This document shows positions 8,497-16,203 of a stretch of DNA of 40,015 bases, one piece after another. The notes beneath the pieces were generated by a model. It was not told the origin of the DNA. It did no database searches and saw only the letters and a program-made list of their open reading frames with translations. Each line of letters begins with the position of its first letter. The first letter of the stretch is position 1. Made by a program: the position numbers and the translations under genes. Source of the DNA: Candidatus Omnitrophota bacterium (GTDB taxonomy: Bacteria > Omnitrophota > Gorgyraeia > Gygaellales > Profunditerraquicolaceae); the NCBI GenBank assembly GCA_003598135.1, contig QZKA01000036.1, positions 1 to 40,015 of the forward strand. The letters run 5' to 3'.

Positions 8497-10779
8497 TTAA
8501 CATTTTGAAAACCCGCACACATGACATTTCACGCAGCCTTCTTCGTGGCGAAGGGCACCGCTGCAATCAGGGCAGACGCCGACAATATCCCCGTGCGTAT
8601 TAGTTTCAAATGCCCCCTCATCTTCGGAAGAATGCTTCATTGCTGACACCGGTACCTCTAGTGAGATAGCAACTGCCAGATCCATCACCAATCTCTTTTC
8701 AATAACGCGGGCAATTGCATCGGCACATGAAAAAATACGCTGTCCTTTTTCCCAGGAAGGAGACGGACAACGGATGTTACGCAATTGCTCGATAATGGCC
8801 TTTACCTCGATGCCTGAACGAAAAGCAAGTGACACAAGCCTACCGGTTGCCTCCAGCTGGGAGGCGGCACAGCCGCCAGCCTTGCCCATCTGGGTAAAAA
8901 GCTCAAAAGGCCTGCCCTGTTCGTCGCTATTGATCGTCACATAGAGATTCCCGCATCCTGTGGCTACCTTTGTGGTAGTGCCGGAGATTACCTCAGGGCG
9001 CGGGCGAGGAGCAATTTCATCCTTTGGCTCCTCTCGCCTCTCTGTCTCTTTCTTTTCTTTACGGGCAATATTCAATACCTGCTCCTGGCGGCTTCCATCG
9101 CGATAAATAGTAATACCCTTGCATCCTAATTCGTAAGACATAAGATACGATTTCTTGACGTCTTCGATGGTGGCATCGTGAGGAAAATTAATGGTCTTTG
9201 AGACGGCGTTGTGGACATGTTTCTGAAATGCTGACTGCATGCGTACATGCCACTCAGGAGAAATATCATGGGCAGTCACGAAGACCCTCTTCACGTCTTC
9301 CGGAACCCCTTCAAGATGCCGCAAGGACCCTGCTTCAGCAATCTTCTCCATCAACTCCCGACTATAGAAACCGCGCTCCTTGGCTATTTCTTCAAAGAGA
9401 GGGTCAACTTCAACCAATTTATCATTATCCATGACATTACGGTAATACACAATCGCGAATAAAGGCTCAATTCCCGAGGAACTCGGCCCAGCGATAATAC
9501 TGATAGTGCCTGTGGGCGCAATCGTAGTTAAGGTCGCGTTCCTTACGCAGATATGTTCCTTATCCCAGCTACTCCCTTCGTATGCAGAAAATACCCCCTT
9601 CTCTAAAGCGAGCGTTTGGGATGCCTTAGTTGCTTCCTGCAGTATAAACGACATCACTTTGTCTGCCAGATTCACCGCCTCTTCGCTGTCATAAGGAATA
9701 CCTAAGCGTATCAATAGGGTCGCCCAACCCATGATTCCCAACCCGATCTTACGTGTCACCTTAGTTGCCTGCTCAATCTCTGCAATCGGGTATTTATTGA
9801 CATCGATAAGGTTGTCTAGGAAACGTACGGCCAATCGGGTTGTATATGCAAGTTTCCCCCAATCTATCTCATAACGTGCGCCTGTCTTTTTATAGAGCCT
9901 TGCCATATTGATGGAGCCCAAATCACAGCTCTCATAGGGAAGCAGGGGCTGTTCGCCGCAAGGATTCGTGCTTTCAATAGCGCCCAGGCGGGGGGTAGGA
10001 TTGCCCTGATTAATGCGGTCAATAAAGATAATGCCGGGTTCGCCATTCTTGTGTGCTTGTTTTACGATCAGATCAAAAACCTCTTTGGCGCTTACCCGAA
10101 AGACAACCTCATGCGTATGGGGATCAATCAACTCGTGGTCTTTGTCGTCGTATAACTTTTGCATAAATGCATCGGTCACCGCAACCGAAATATTGAAGTT
10201 GGTAATTTCTTTATTGTTTTCTTTGCAGGTAATGAATTCCATGATGTCGGGATGGTCTACCCTTAAAATTCCCATATTCGCACCCCGCCGCGTACCGCCC
10301 TGCTTTACCGCCTCGGTAGCCGCATCATATACCTTCATAAATGAAACCGGCCCTGACGCAACCCCGCCGGTAGTTTTGACTACCGAGTTCTTGGGTCTTA
10401 ACCGCGAAAAAGAAAAGCCTGTGCCTCCTCCGGATTTATGTATCATCGCCGTAGCCTTCAGCGTCTCAAAAATCGATTCCATACTGTCGTTGATAGGCAG
10501 TGTGAAACAGGCGCTAAGCTGCCCAAGTTCTCTGCCGGCATTCATAAGGCATGGTGAATTCGGCATAAATTCAAGATTGACCATGCTACGGTAAAAGTCC
10601 TCTTTTAATCTTTCTATATCCTCCGCTTCTTTTCCGTATAACCTGTCTGCTCCGGCAATGGCTGCGGCAACGCGGCTAAACATCTCTTCAGGGCTCTCAA
10701 TCACCCTGCCTTTTGTGTCTTTTTTAAGGTATCGACGTTCCAATACCTTCAAGGCGTTCTCTGAAAGCCTCAATGTCAT
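8497..10779 (-). CDS. nrdJ: Adenosylcobalamin-dependent (class II) ribonucleoside-diphosphate reductase
   Basis: Reduces ribonucleotides to deoxyribonucleotides using an adenosylcobalamin-generated thiyl radical; works with or without oxygen. By comparison with the Thermotoga class II enzyme I assign C91 and C285 as the reducible pair, C274 in NPCGEQ as the thiyl cysteine, and N272 and E276 as active-site partners. The phosphate loop TGTISIIAGPSSSG is present. A C-terminal region carries the conserved AxxLEATGRLVSLAFRSG segment and ends in a zinc-ribbon-like CPDC/CHVC pattern (last 25 residues). I chose ATG 10779: it has GGAGG spaced correctly, and the promoter at 10843-10870 puts the transcript start just downstream of the longer TTG reading at 10839. 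No cobalamin riboswitch is seen. Confidence 0.95.
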   Translation of the reverse strand: MTLRLSENALKVLERRYLKKDTKGRVIESPEEMFSRVAAAIAGADRLYGKEAEDIERLKEDFYRSMVNLEFMPNSPCLMNAGRELGQLSACFTLPINDSMESIFETLKATAMIHKSGGGTGFSFSRLRPKNSVVKTTGGVASGPVSFMKVYDAATEAVKQGGTRRGANMGILRVDHPDIMEFITCKENNKEITNFNISVAVTDAFMQKLYDDKDHELIDPHTHEVVFRVSAKEVFDLIVKQAHKNGEPGIIFIDRINQGNPTPRLGAIESTNPCGEQPLLPYESCDLGSINMARLYKKTGARYEIDWGKLAYTTRLAVRFLDNLIDVNKYPIAEIEQATKVTRKIGLGIMGWATLLIRLGIPYDSEEAVNLADKVMSFILQEATKASQTLALEKGVFSAYEGSSWDKEHICVRNATLTTIAPTGTISIIAGPSSSGIEPLFAIVYYRNVMDNDKLVEVDPLFEEIAKERGFYSRELMEKIAEAGSLRHLEGVPEDVKRVFVTAHDISPEWHVRMQSAFQKHVHNAVSKTINFPHDATIEDVKKSYLMSYELGCKGITIYRDGSRQEQVLNIARKEKKETERREEPKDEIAPRPRPEVISGTTTKVATGCGNLYVTINSDEQGRPFELFTQMGKAGGCAASQLEATGRLVSLAFRSGIEVKAIIEQLRNIRCPSPSWEKGQRIFSCADAIARVIEKRLVMDLAVAISLEVPVSAMKHSSEDEGAFETNTHGDIVGVCPDCSGALRHEEGCVKCHVCGFSKC

Positions 10780-10842
10780 GTTTACCTCCTTACATGCTTT
10801 ATCATTTTTCGCCTGCATAGTATAGTGTCTCCATAACAAAAA

Positions 10843-10870
10843 AGTATAACACTTTAAAAAATGTTGTCAA
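10843..10870 (-). promoter_or_regulatory. Sigma-70 type promoter of nrdJ
   Basis: Minus strand TTGACA (10865-10870), a 16-bp AT-rich spacer and TATACT (10843-10848). Predicted transcription starts near 10835, giving a leader of about 55 nt before ATG 10779. This supports the shorter nrdJ start. Confidence 0.8.
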
Positions 10871-10978
10871 CAAAAAAATACAATCTGTGGTATATTTTTT
10901 TGCTTTATATACAATAGGTTGTAGTTATATGGACGGGCTCTTTTATGCCCGAGTGGAGGCTAAAAAACTCCCTGTGTG

Positions 10979-12010
10979 TTAATTTTTCGAAGAGCTGACA
11001 GACTGACAAGACTCTCTAATAATAAGTTCCGTAGGGAGGATTGTTTTCTTTGTTATAGGTTTTTTTGTTCCTCCCATCAAGAGGCTCAATTCCCTTACCG
11101 ATTCCTGGGCCATTTTGATCAAAGGCTGTCTTACTGTCGTTAATGCAACCGGCCCGTAAAGGCCGGAGGGATTATCGTCGAAACCAACGATTGAAAGATC
11201 CTCTGGGATCCTCACTCCCAGCTCCCTGGCTACTGCCATTACCTCCAGGGCCATCGAATCGGAAGCCGTAAATATTGCAGTCGGAGGACGAGAAAGTTTT
11301 AATAATTTTTCTGCGGCAAGGCGCGCCTGCCCGCGGGAATAATCCGTTTTTATGATGAACTCGGCAGGTAGACTAATCTTGTTTTCCTTTAACGCTGCCT
11401 CATAGCCTTCCAACCGCTTGGAAGCGGCCTGGGTAATAAGGTCGCCTGAGATGTGCGCAATCAAACGGTGTCCTAAGCCGATCAGATATTTCACCGCGTT
11501 CTTAGCGCCCCCCGCATTATCTATCGCAATACAGTTAACCTCAAGGTGATCGACGTAATTGTTAATCACGATTGTTGGAATTCCTGAACCAAGCGCTTCT
11601 TCCAGTTGGTGTTTGTTACCGATAAGATCGGCAAAAATAATTCCTCCGACTCCTTTAAGATTGAAGGAAGTTTTGGTGTCAGTAAGATGGAGCAACAAAT
11701 CAAGCTTCAGGGCCTCACAGAGCGTGCCGATGCCGCGGATTAATTCAAGCGCGTAAAACGAGTAGAATATCCCTTCGTAGCGCGGTATCACCAACGCAAC
11801 TACATTACTTTTTCCCGTCGCTAAACGCTGCGCAAAGACCGAAGGCTGATAGTTAAGCTGTTTGACTGCCTCAAGGACCTGAGTACGATTTTTTCCTTTT
11901 ACGGCTGAATTCTTGTTGATAACACGCGAAACGGTACTTATAGAAACCCCGGCGAGCTTTGCGACATGTTTGATAGAAATATTTTTGGCGGGTTCTTTTT
12001 GTCTGCGCAT
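10979..12010 (-). CDS. LacI family transcriptional repressor
   Basis: 343 residues. The N-terminal LacI helix-turn-helix and hinge are clear (about 12-60: ISIKHVAKLAGVSISTVSRV, then AVKQLNYQPSVFAQRLATGKS). A periplasmic-binding-protein-like effector domain follows, with typical segments such as PTAIFTASDSMALEVMAVARELG and LSIVGFDDNPSG. Family members bind sugars and release palindromic operators. The start is ATG 12010, with a GTG directly before it. It follows the coiled-coil gene by 19 bp, so it is probably the last gene of a ROK / coiled-coil / LacI unit. It may control the sugar operon at 28370-38004, where LacI-like operator sequences lie; that link is inference. Confidence 0.93.
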   Translation of the reverse strand: MRRQKEPAKNISIKHVAKLAGVSISTVSRVINKNSAVKGKNRTQVLEAVKQLNYQPSVFAQRLATGKSNVVALVIPRYEGIFYSFYALELIRGIGTLCEALKLDLLLHLTDTKTSFNLKGVGGIIFADLIGNKHQLEEALGSGIPTIVINNYVDHLEVNCIAIDNAGGAKNAVKYLIGLGHRLIAHISGDLITQAASKRLEGYEAALKENKISLPAEFIIKTDYSRGQARLAAEKLLKLSRPPTAIFTASDSMALEVMAVARELGVRIPEDLSIVGFDDNPSGLYGPVALTTVRQPLIKMAQESVRELSLLMGGTKKPITKKTILPTELIIRESCQSVSSSKN

Positions 12011-12029
12011 CACTGCAAAATAAAAACTA

Positions 12030-13193
12030 TTACCTTACGCTATCACCAACCTTGATGGGGGTATTTTCTCTCACTATATCACAAGCAGAGATAGCCTTAC
12101 GCGTCTGGGCTGCCTCAATGCGGGCAATGGTATCGTTATTCCTGTATACCTCAAAGCTATCTCCCGCCTTTACCCCGGCATCCTCTCCTAAATTAATGAT
12201 AACGAAATTATTGCTTCGGTTAATCAAGAGGACCTTGCCTTCAGACATCGCCTTAGTAGCTTTCGCTCGCGGAGATTCTGTCTGGGGACGCACTACGATA
12301 GGAGGCAACTGTACTGCATCCTGCTTCTCTTCTCCTGAGCCACCCTTCATCGTCTGCTCAAGGCTCTTCTGCAGGCTATCGACCTGCAGCATTTTATCCT
12401 TTAACATCGTATCCAGCTTGCTGAGATTATTCTGCAGGTCGTTGTACTTTGTCTGAAGTTCCTGCAGCCTGGTTTCAAGATTTGCCTTATTGCCGATTAA
12501 CCCCTTTAGCTGCTGTCTTAAAAGACCATTCTCGCTTCTTATATCCTTAAAGTTCTTCTGGATCTCGAACTTATCGTTCTTCTCGTTCACCAGTTCTTTG
12601 GTAATACTATCCAGCACCTTCTGGTTATAATCAACCTGCCGTTTTAAATCCTGGTTCTCGGTTGTCAGCGTGCTTACCTCGATGGTAAGGCTTGCCTTTT
12701 CTCTCTGAAGCTGTTCGTTGGTCACGCGGATAGAATTCAGTTCATTGCGCACATTCACAAGCTGTATTTCAAGATCTGCCTTGGTTTTTAAAAGGTTCGC
12801 CCAAAAGACATCCTCAGTCTTGGGCGCTGCAGCGGCAGCTTGTTCTACAGGTTTAGCCGCTTGAAGCTTCTCCATCGCCTGGGCCTGTTCTTTTAATTTT
12901 TGTACCAGTGTCTCCCTCTCTTCTTTCAAGGAGTCGTATTTCTTCTGCAGGTCGTCCTTTTCGCCGGCGAGCCGCTCGATATCCTGATTAAAAAGGGTAA
13001 GTTTTTCCTGAAGGCGCTTATTATCCTGGAGATTCTCCTCAACTTTACGCCCAAGGGCCTCGCTCTCCTTCTTAATACTATCCCGCTCCCGCTCAAGAGC
13101 CAGCTTTGCGTTATAAAGCTGCGCGCTGAAAAGAAGACTGATCAATAAAACTGCGAAGAGACCAAAAATAATTAATTTTGTTTTCTGAGGCAT
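12030..13193 (-). CDS. Membrane-anchored long coiled-coil protein of unknown function
   Basis: 387 residues. One hydrophobic segment at about 7-27 (LIIFGLFAVLLISLLFS) anchors the protein. Residues about 30-290 are almost entirely heptad coiled coil, broken near 115-128 by an Ala-rich linker. Residues about 318-387 form a separate small beta-rich domain (KVLLINRSNNFVIINLG, GVKAGDSFEVYRNN, KVGDSVR). This resembles beta-barrel C-terminal domains of envelope or flagellar accessory proteins such as FlgT, by pattern only. It is probably an envelope scaffold with the coil outside the inner membrane. It sits between two sugar-type repressor genes with 19-bp gaps. I do not recognise an orthologue. Confidence 0.8.
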   Translation of the reverse strand: MPQKTKLIIFGLFAVLLISLLFSAQLYNAKLALERERDSIKKESEALGRKVEENLQDNKRLQEKLTLFNQDIERLAGEKDDLQKKYDSLKEERETLVQKLKEQAQAMEKLQAAKPVEQAAAAAPKTEDVFWANLLKTKADLEIQLVNVRNELNSIRVTNEQLQREKASLTIEVSTLTTENQDLKRQVDYNQKVLDSITKELVNEKNDKFEIQKNFKDIRSENGLLRQQLKGLIGNKANLETRLQELQTKYNDLQNNLSKLDTMLKDKMLQVDSLQKSLEQTMKGGSGEEKQDAVQLPPIVVRPQTESPRAKATKAMSEGKVLLINRSNNFVIINLGEDAGVKAGDSFEVYRNNDTIARIEAAQTRKAISACDIVRENTPIKVGDSVR

Positions 13194-13212
13194 TATACCT
13201 CCTTATTATTTT

Positions 13213-14445
13213 TCACAATCTCGCAAATACCTTTTGCATCACCAAACTTGCTGCGCCCAGCGCCACCGCATTTTCCCTTAATTCGGAATACGCAATTTTT
13301 AAATCTTCAGTTGTTTCCCTGAATGCCCAGTCTCGGACGGTAAGGTTCACCCGGTTCAAGAATGCTTCTCCTGCCTCTTCCAGCCCTCCTCCGATAATCA
13401 CCATCTCCGGATTCAGCAGGTTCGCCAGGTAGGCCACTTTTATGCCGAGCCTTCTGGATGCCATATCCAATGCCTGCCGAGCCAAGGGATTACCGGAGCG
13501 GTTCGCAATAAAAACACTTTTTAAATCTACGTTATCGGCTCGCGCGGAAGTCAATTGAAAAAACTTATCCGCCGAATCTTTGTCTTTAGAAAACAATGAC
13601 TTCAGGTCCTCTGCTATCCCTAGGTCTACTTCCCAGCGTTTCACAAAACAATCATGCCCTATTGCACAATTAAAAAGGTCCTGTTCTTTGTAATTATAGA
13701 TCGAGACCTCTCCGGCATATCCGTTCATGCCCCTATACACCTCCCCGTTGATCATCATGCCGCATCCGACTCCGGAAAACATATAGAGGATATTCTTAAG
13801 GCCTGCGCCCACGCCTAACCAATACTCACCAAAGCAGGCGCTGGTCGCATCATTCTCTATCAAGGTGGGGAGGTTAAATTCACGTTCAATCATGCCCTTT
13901 AACGGCAGATCGACCGACGCATATGCGTAGTAATGGTCCATTTTCTGGGGCCAATGAATGGAGCCATCTCTTTTGTTGATAAGGCCGGCAATGCCCACCC
14001 CGATTCCTTTGATGAGGGGCGTGTATTCTTTTGATCGGCGCAAGATTTCACGTACTATCTCAAGAAGGCACTCTGCAATATCTCTTACCGAAGGCCTGGG
14101 CCGTGCAATCTGGGTTTTGGTAATGATGTTGCCCTTCAAGTCCACGAGGAGCCCGACCATATTCATAAGATTCAAACCCACGCCGATAATATAGCCGCCT
14201 TGCGGGTTCAGGTCTAAAAGCGCGGGCCTCCTGCCGCCCTCAGAGCGATCCAACTCTCTTTCGTAGACCAGGTTATGCCTGACAAATTCATCAACGTAAT
14301 TCGAGATGGTTACTACGTTGATGCCTATCTCTTTTGAAATTTCCGGACGGCTAATGGGCCCTCGCCTGCGCAATATCTCAAGGATATCAATATTGCGCTT
14401 TTCTTTTTCACTGAATTCTTCTTTTTGAAAATCAACGGGTTGCAT
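13213..14445 (-). CDS. ROK family transcriptional repressor (NagC/Mlc/XylR-like)
   Basis: 410 residues. An N-terminal winged helix-turn-helix (about 17-65: NIDILEILRRRGPISRPEIS) is joined to a ROK sugar-kinase-like fold (about 82-405) with the ATP-site-like GVGVGIAGLIN and END-type IENDATSACFGE (Asp at about 199). The usual ROK zinc site (GH then CxCGxxGCxE) is not intact: here AGEVSIY replaces AGExGH, and the cysteine cluster reads CAIGHDCF. It is therefore more likely a sugar-responsive repressor than a kinase. It is the first gene of the unit and has its own promoter at 14484-14512. The ribosome binding site is weak. Confidence 0.9.
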   Translation of the reverse strand: MQPVDFQKEEFSEKEKRNIDILEILRRRGPISRPEISKEIGINVVTISNYVDEFVRHNLVYERELDRSEGGRRPALLDLNPQGGYIIGVGLNLMNMVGLLVDLKGNIITKTQIARPRPSVRDIAECLLEIVREILRRSKEYTPLIKGIGVGIAGLINKRDGSIHWPQKMDHYYAYASVDLPLKGMIEREFNLPTLIENDATSACFGEYWLGVGAGLKNILYMFSGVGCGMMINGEVYRGMNGYAGEVSIYNYKEQDLFNCAIGHDCFVKRWEVDLGIAEDLKSLFSKDKDSADKFFQLTSARADNVDLKSVFIANRSGNPLARQALDMASRRLGIKVAYLANLLNPEMVIIGGGLEEAGEAFLNRVNLTVRDWAFRETTEDLKIAYSELRENAVALGAASLVMQKVFARL

Positions 14446-14483
14446 GGATGCGTTTCTTTTTAATAATAATTCTAATTTAATTT

Positions 14484-14512
14484 ATACTATCAATAATACC
14501 TTAATAAGTCAA
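14484..14512 (-). promoter_or_regulatory. Promoter of the ROK / coiled-coil / LacI unit
   Basis: Minus strand TTGACT (14507-14512), 17-bp spacer, TAGTAT (14484-14489). Very AT-rich leader of about 35 nt before the ROK ATG. Confidence 0.65.
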
Positions 14513-14580
14513 GAAATTTTCGCGCATCCCTCTTAAAATATTCTGCTGCGTTTACCGGCACAAAGCCAAAGACTTATGAA

Positions 14581-14608
14581 TTGACTATTTATCTAAAGTT
14601 GTTATAAT
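14581..14608 (+). promoter_or_regulatory. Promoter of tRNA-Thr
   Basis: TTGACT (14581-14586), 16-bp spacer, perfect TATAAT (14603-14608), ending 12 bp before the first tRNA base. Confidence 0.75.
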
Positions 14609-14620
14609 TAGTATTATTTT

Positions 14621-14693
14621 GCTGGCGTAGCTCAGCAGGTAGAGCAGCGCTTTCGTAAAGCGCGGGTCGGAGGTTCGATTCCTCTCGCCAGCT
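14621..14693 (+). tRNA. tRNA-Thr, anticodon CGT
   Basis: A 73-nt cloverleaf can be folded by eye: acceptor GCTGGCG/CGCCAGC, D-arm GCTC/GAGC, anticodon stem GCGCT/AGCGC with loop TTCGTAA, and T-arm GGAGG/CCTCT (first pair G-U) with loop TTCGATT. The anticodon CGT reads ACG threonine codons. CCA is not encoded. It has its own promoter just upstream and is followed within 4 bp by the 56-bp tandem repeat. Confidence 0.93.
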
Positions 14694-14696
14694 TGT

Positions 14697-14848
14697 CCAC
14701 CACATGTCTTGGTCTAGGACAATACCTACGAACGCAGTGAGTAGGTATACGGCCACCACATGTCTTGGTCTAGGACAATACCTACGAACGCAGTGAGTAG
14801 GTATACGGCCACCACATGTCTTGGTCTAGGACAATACCTACGAGTAGG
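14697..14848 (+). repeat. 56-bp tandem direct repeat, two full copies and a shortened third
   Basis: Copies start at 14697, 14753 and 14809 (exact 56-bp period; the two full copies look identical). Each contains the inverted repeat ATACCTAC / GTAGGTAT around an 11-nt loop, plus a smaller TGTC...GACA pair. In the third copy nine bases of the loop are missing between two GA dinucleotides, leaving CCTAC-GA-GTAGG, and the repeat ends there. No coding potential. There are no unique spacers, so it is not a CRISPR array. Confidence 0.9.
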
Positions 14849-14862
14849 GACTACAGAAGACT

Positions 14863-14940
14863 AAGGTCAAGGTTAAGGTTGAGATGGCATGTGGCCTCAA
14901 CCTTAACCTAAGCCTTAACCTAGACTTTAACCTCAGCCTC
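14863..14940. repeat. Hexamer array with perfect 13-bp inverted repeat (locus 4)
   Basis: G-rich hexamers (AAGGTC, AAGGTT, AAGGTT) turn into C-rich hexamers (CCTCAA, CCTTAA, CCTAAG, CCTTAA, CCTAGA and so on). GGTTAAGGTTGAG at 14871-14883 and CTCAACCTTAACC at 14896-14908 form a perfect 13-bp stem with a 12-nt loop. The array lies directly upstream of the MFS gene. A spurious in-frame upstream ATG (14884) within the loop would translate it as an Asn/Leu-rich tail. Confidence 0.85.
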
Positions 14941-14949
14941 ACTATACGG

Positions 14950-16203
14950 ATGTCACATTTCTTCGGCGTCTTAAAGAACCGTAATTTCTTTTTCTTGTGG
15001 GTAGGCCAGATTATTTCTCAGCTCGGGGATAGGCTCGGCCAGATGGCCCTTATCGGCTTTGTCTACCTAAAGGCGCCTGGGTCAACCCTTGAGATAGCCA
15101 AAGTCCTCTCATTCACCATCCTGCCTGTATTCCTAATCGGCCCTATTGCCGGCGTTTACGTAGATAGGTGGGACAGGCGCAAAACAATGTTTATTTGTGA
15201 TTTGCTGCGGTCGCTCTTAGTACTGACTATTCCCCTTTTCCTTTTTTATAAGCAGAATTTCGGCTGGGTTTACCTGATAATATTCTTAACCTTCTCTGTG
15301 GGAAGGTTTTTTGTTCCTGCTAAACTGTCGATCATCCCCGAAGTTGTGCGGAAAGAAGAACTGCTCGTGGCGAACTCATTAGTGAATATCACGGGGATGA
15401 TTGCTGCGGTGCTTGGGTTCGGCGTCAGCGGCCTGGTGGTCGAATGGCTAGGCGCCCGCAGCGGGTTCTTCCTGGATTCCTTTGGCTTCCTTATCTCAGG
15501 AACGTTTATATTCCTCATCGCCAATAAACCAAGGGCATCGATGAATATTACAAAGGTTGGCAGGGAAATCGTTGAAGTTATCAGAAAATCGGTATTCGAG
15601 GAAATCAAAGAAGGTGTAGTATATTTTATTACACAGAAAGAGATCAGGTTCACAGCCTGGATTATCTTTATACTCTGGTCTGCGCTGGGGGCAGTGTATG
15701 TGGTAATGATTGTCTTCGTCCAAAATACACTGCATTCGGCAACCAAGGACTTAGGCCTTCTGATTATGTTTCTGGGTGCCGGCTTACTGTTTGGATCAGT
15801 AATCTATGGACACCTGGGGCATAGGCTCTCCCAATATAAAACGATTTTTGCTTCTTTAATAGTAAGCGGCATCATGCTGGTCATCTTTGCCGAAATAATC
15901 TACCGATACCCCAATTTCCTGATTGCGGCATCACTTGCGTTTATACTCGGCCTTTTGATCTCGCCTATCATAATTGCATCCAATACTATCATCCACAATG
16001 CAAGTGCTAACCATATGATGGGAAAAATCTTTAGTTCCCTTGAAATCGTCATGCATTTGGGCTTCCTTATTTTTATGTTCATCAGCAGCTCTCTTGCCGA
16101 GCATTTTTCCAACCAGGCGATACTCATCACCGTAGGGTATATAGTAATTATTGTAGGGCTAGTAGGCTTTGCCCTTAACCGAAAACTTGCATGGTTAGAT
16201 TAG
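14950..16203 (+). CDS. Major facilitator superfamily transporter
   Basis: 417 residues with about 11-12 hydrophobic membrane segments. The N-terminal LWVGQIISQLGDRLGQMAL and the loop 2-3 motif GVYVDRWDRRKTMF are typical of the MFS_3/enterobactin-exporter-like drug and metabolite efflux group. I chose ATG 14950, where the protein begins MSHFFGVLKNRNFF. The longer frame from 14884 only translates the hexamer array. The ribosome binding site is poor. The last 13 bp overlap the rnfC start, so transcription probably continues into the Rnf operon. The substrate is unknown; an export role is more likely than import by family resemblance. Confidence 0.88.
   Translation: MSHFFGVLKNRNFFFLWVGQIISQLGDRLGQMALIGFVYLKAPGSTLEIAKVLSFTILPVFLIGPIAGVYVDRWDRRKTMFICDLLRSLLVLTIPLFLFYKQNFGWVYLIIFLTFSVGRFFVPAKLSIIPEVVRKEELLVANSLVNITGMIAAVLGFGVSGLVVEWLGARSGFFLDSFGFLISGTFIFLIANKPRASMNITKVGREIVEVIRKSVFEEIKEGVVYFITQKEIRFTAWIIFILWSALGAVYVVMIVFVQNTLHSATKDLGLLIMFLGAGLLFGSVIYGHLGHRLSQYKTIFASLIVSGIMLVIFAEIIYRYPNFLIAASLAFILGLLISPIIIASNTIIHNASANHMMGKIFSSLEIVMHLGFLIFMFISSSLAEHFSNQAILITVGYIVIIVGLVGFALNRKLAWLD

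Noticed and set aside
10820-10850. NrdR box upstream of nrdJ
   Set aside because: ACACTATA occurs once near 10824-10831, but the second half and the second phased box of an NrdR site are missing.
10903-10960. Terminator between the LacI gene and nrdJ
   Set aside because: A short CGGGC/GCCCG hairpin exists near 10934-10951, but no T-run follows it on the minus strand.
10780-10980. Cobalamin riboswitch before the B12-dependent ribonucleotide reductase
   Set aside because: The leader is about 55 nt and AT-rich, too short and without the B12-box.
14697-14848. CRISPR-like repeat array
   Set aside because: The 56-bp units are directly contiguous with no unique spacers, and no cas genes are near.
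14884-14949. N-terminal extension of the MFS protein rich in Asn/Leu
   Set aside because: It only translates the hexamer array and hairpin; the MFS homology begins at ATG 14950.
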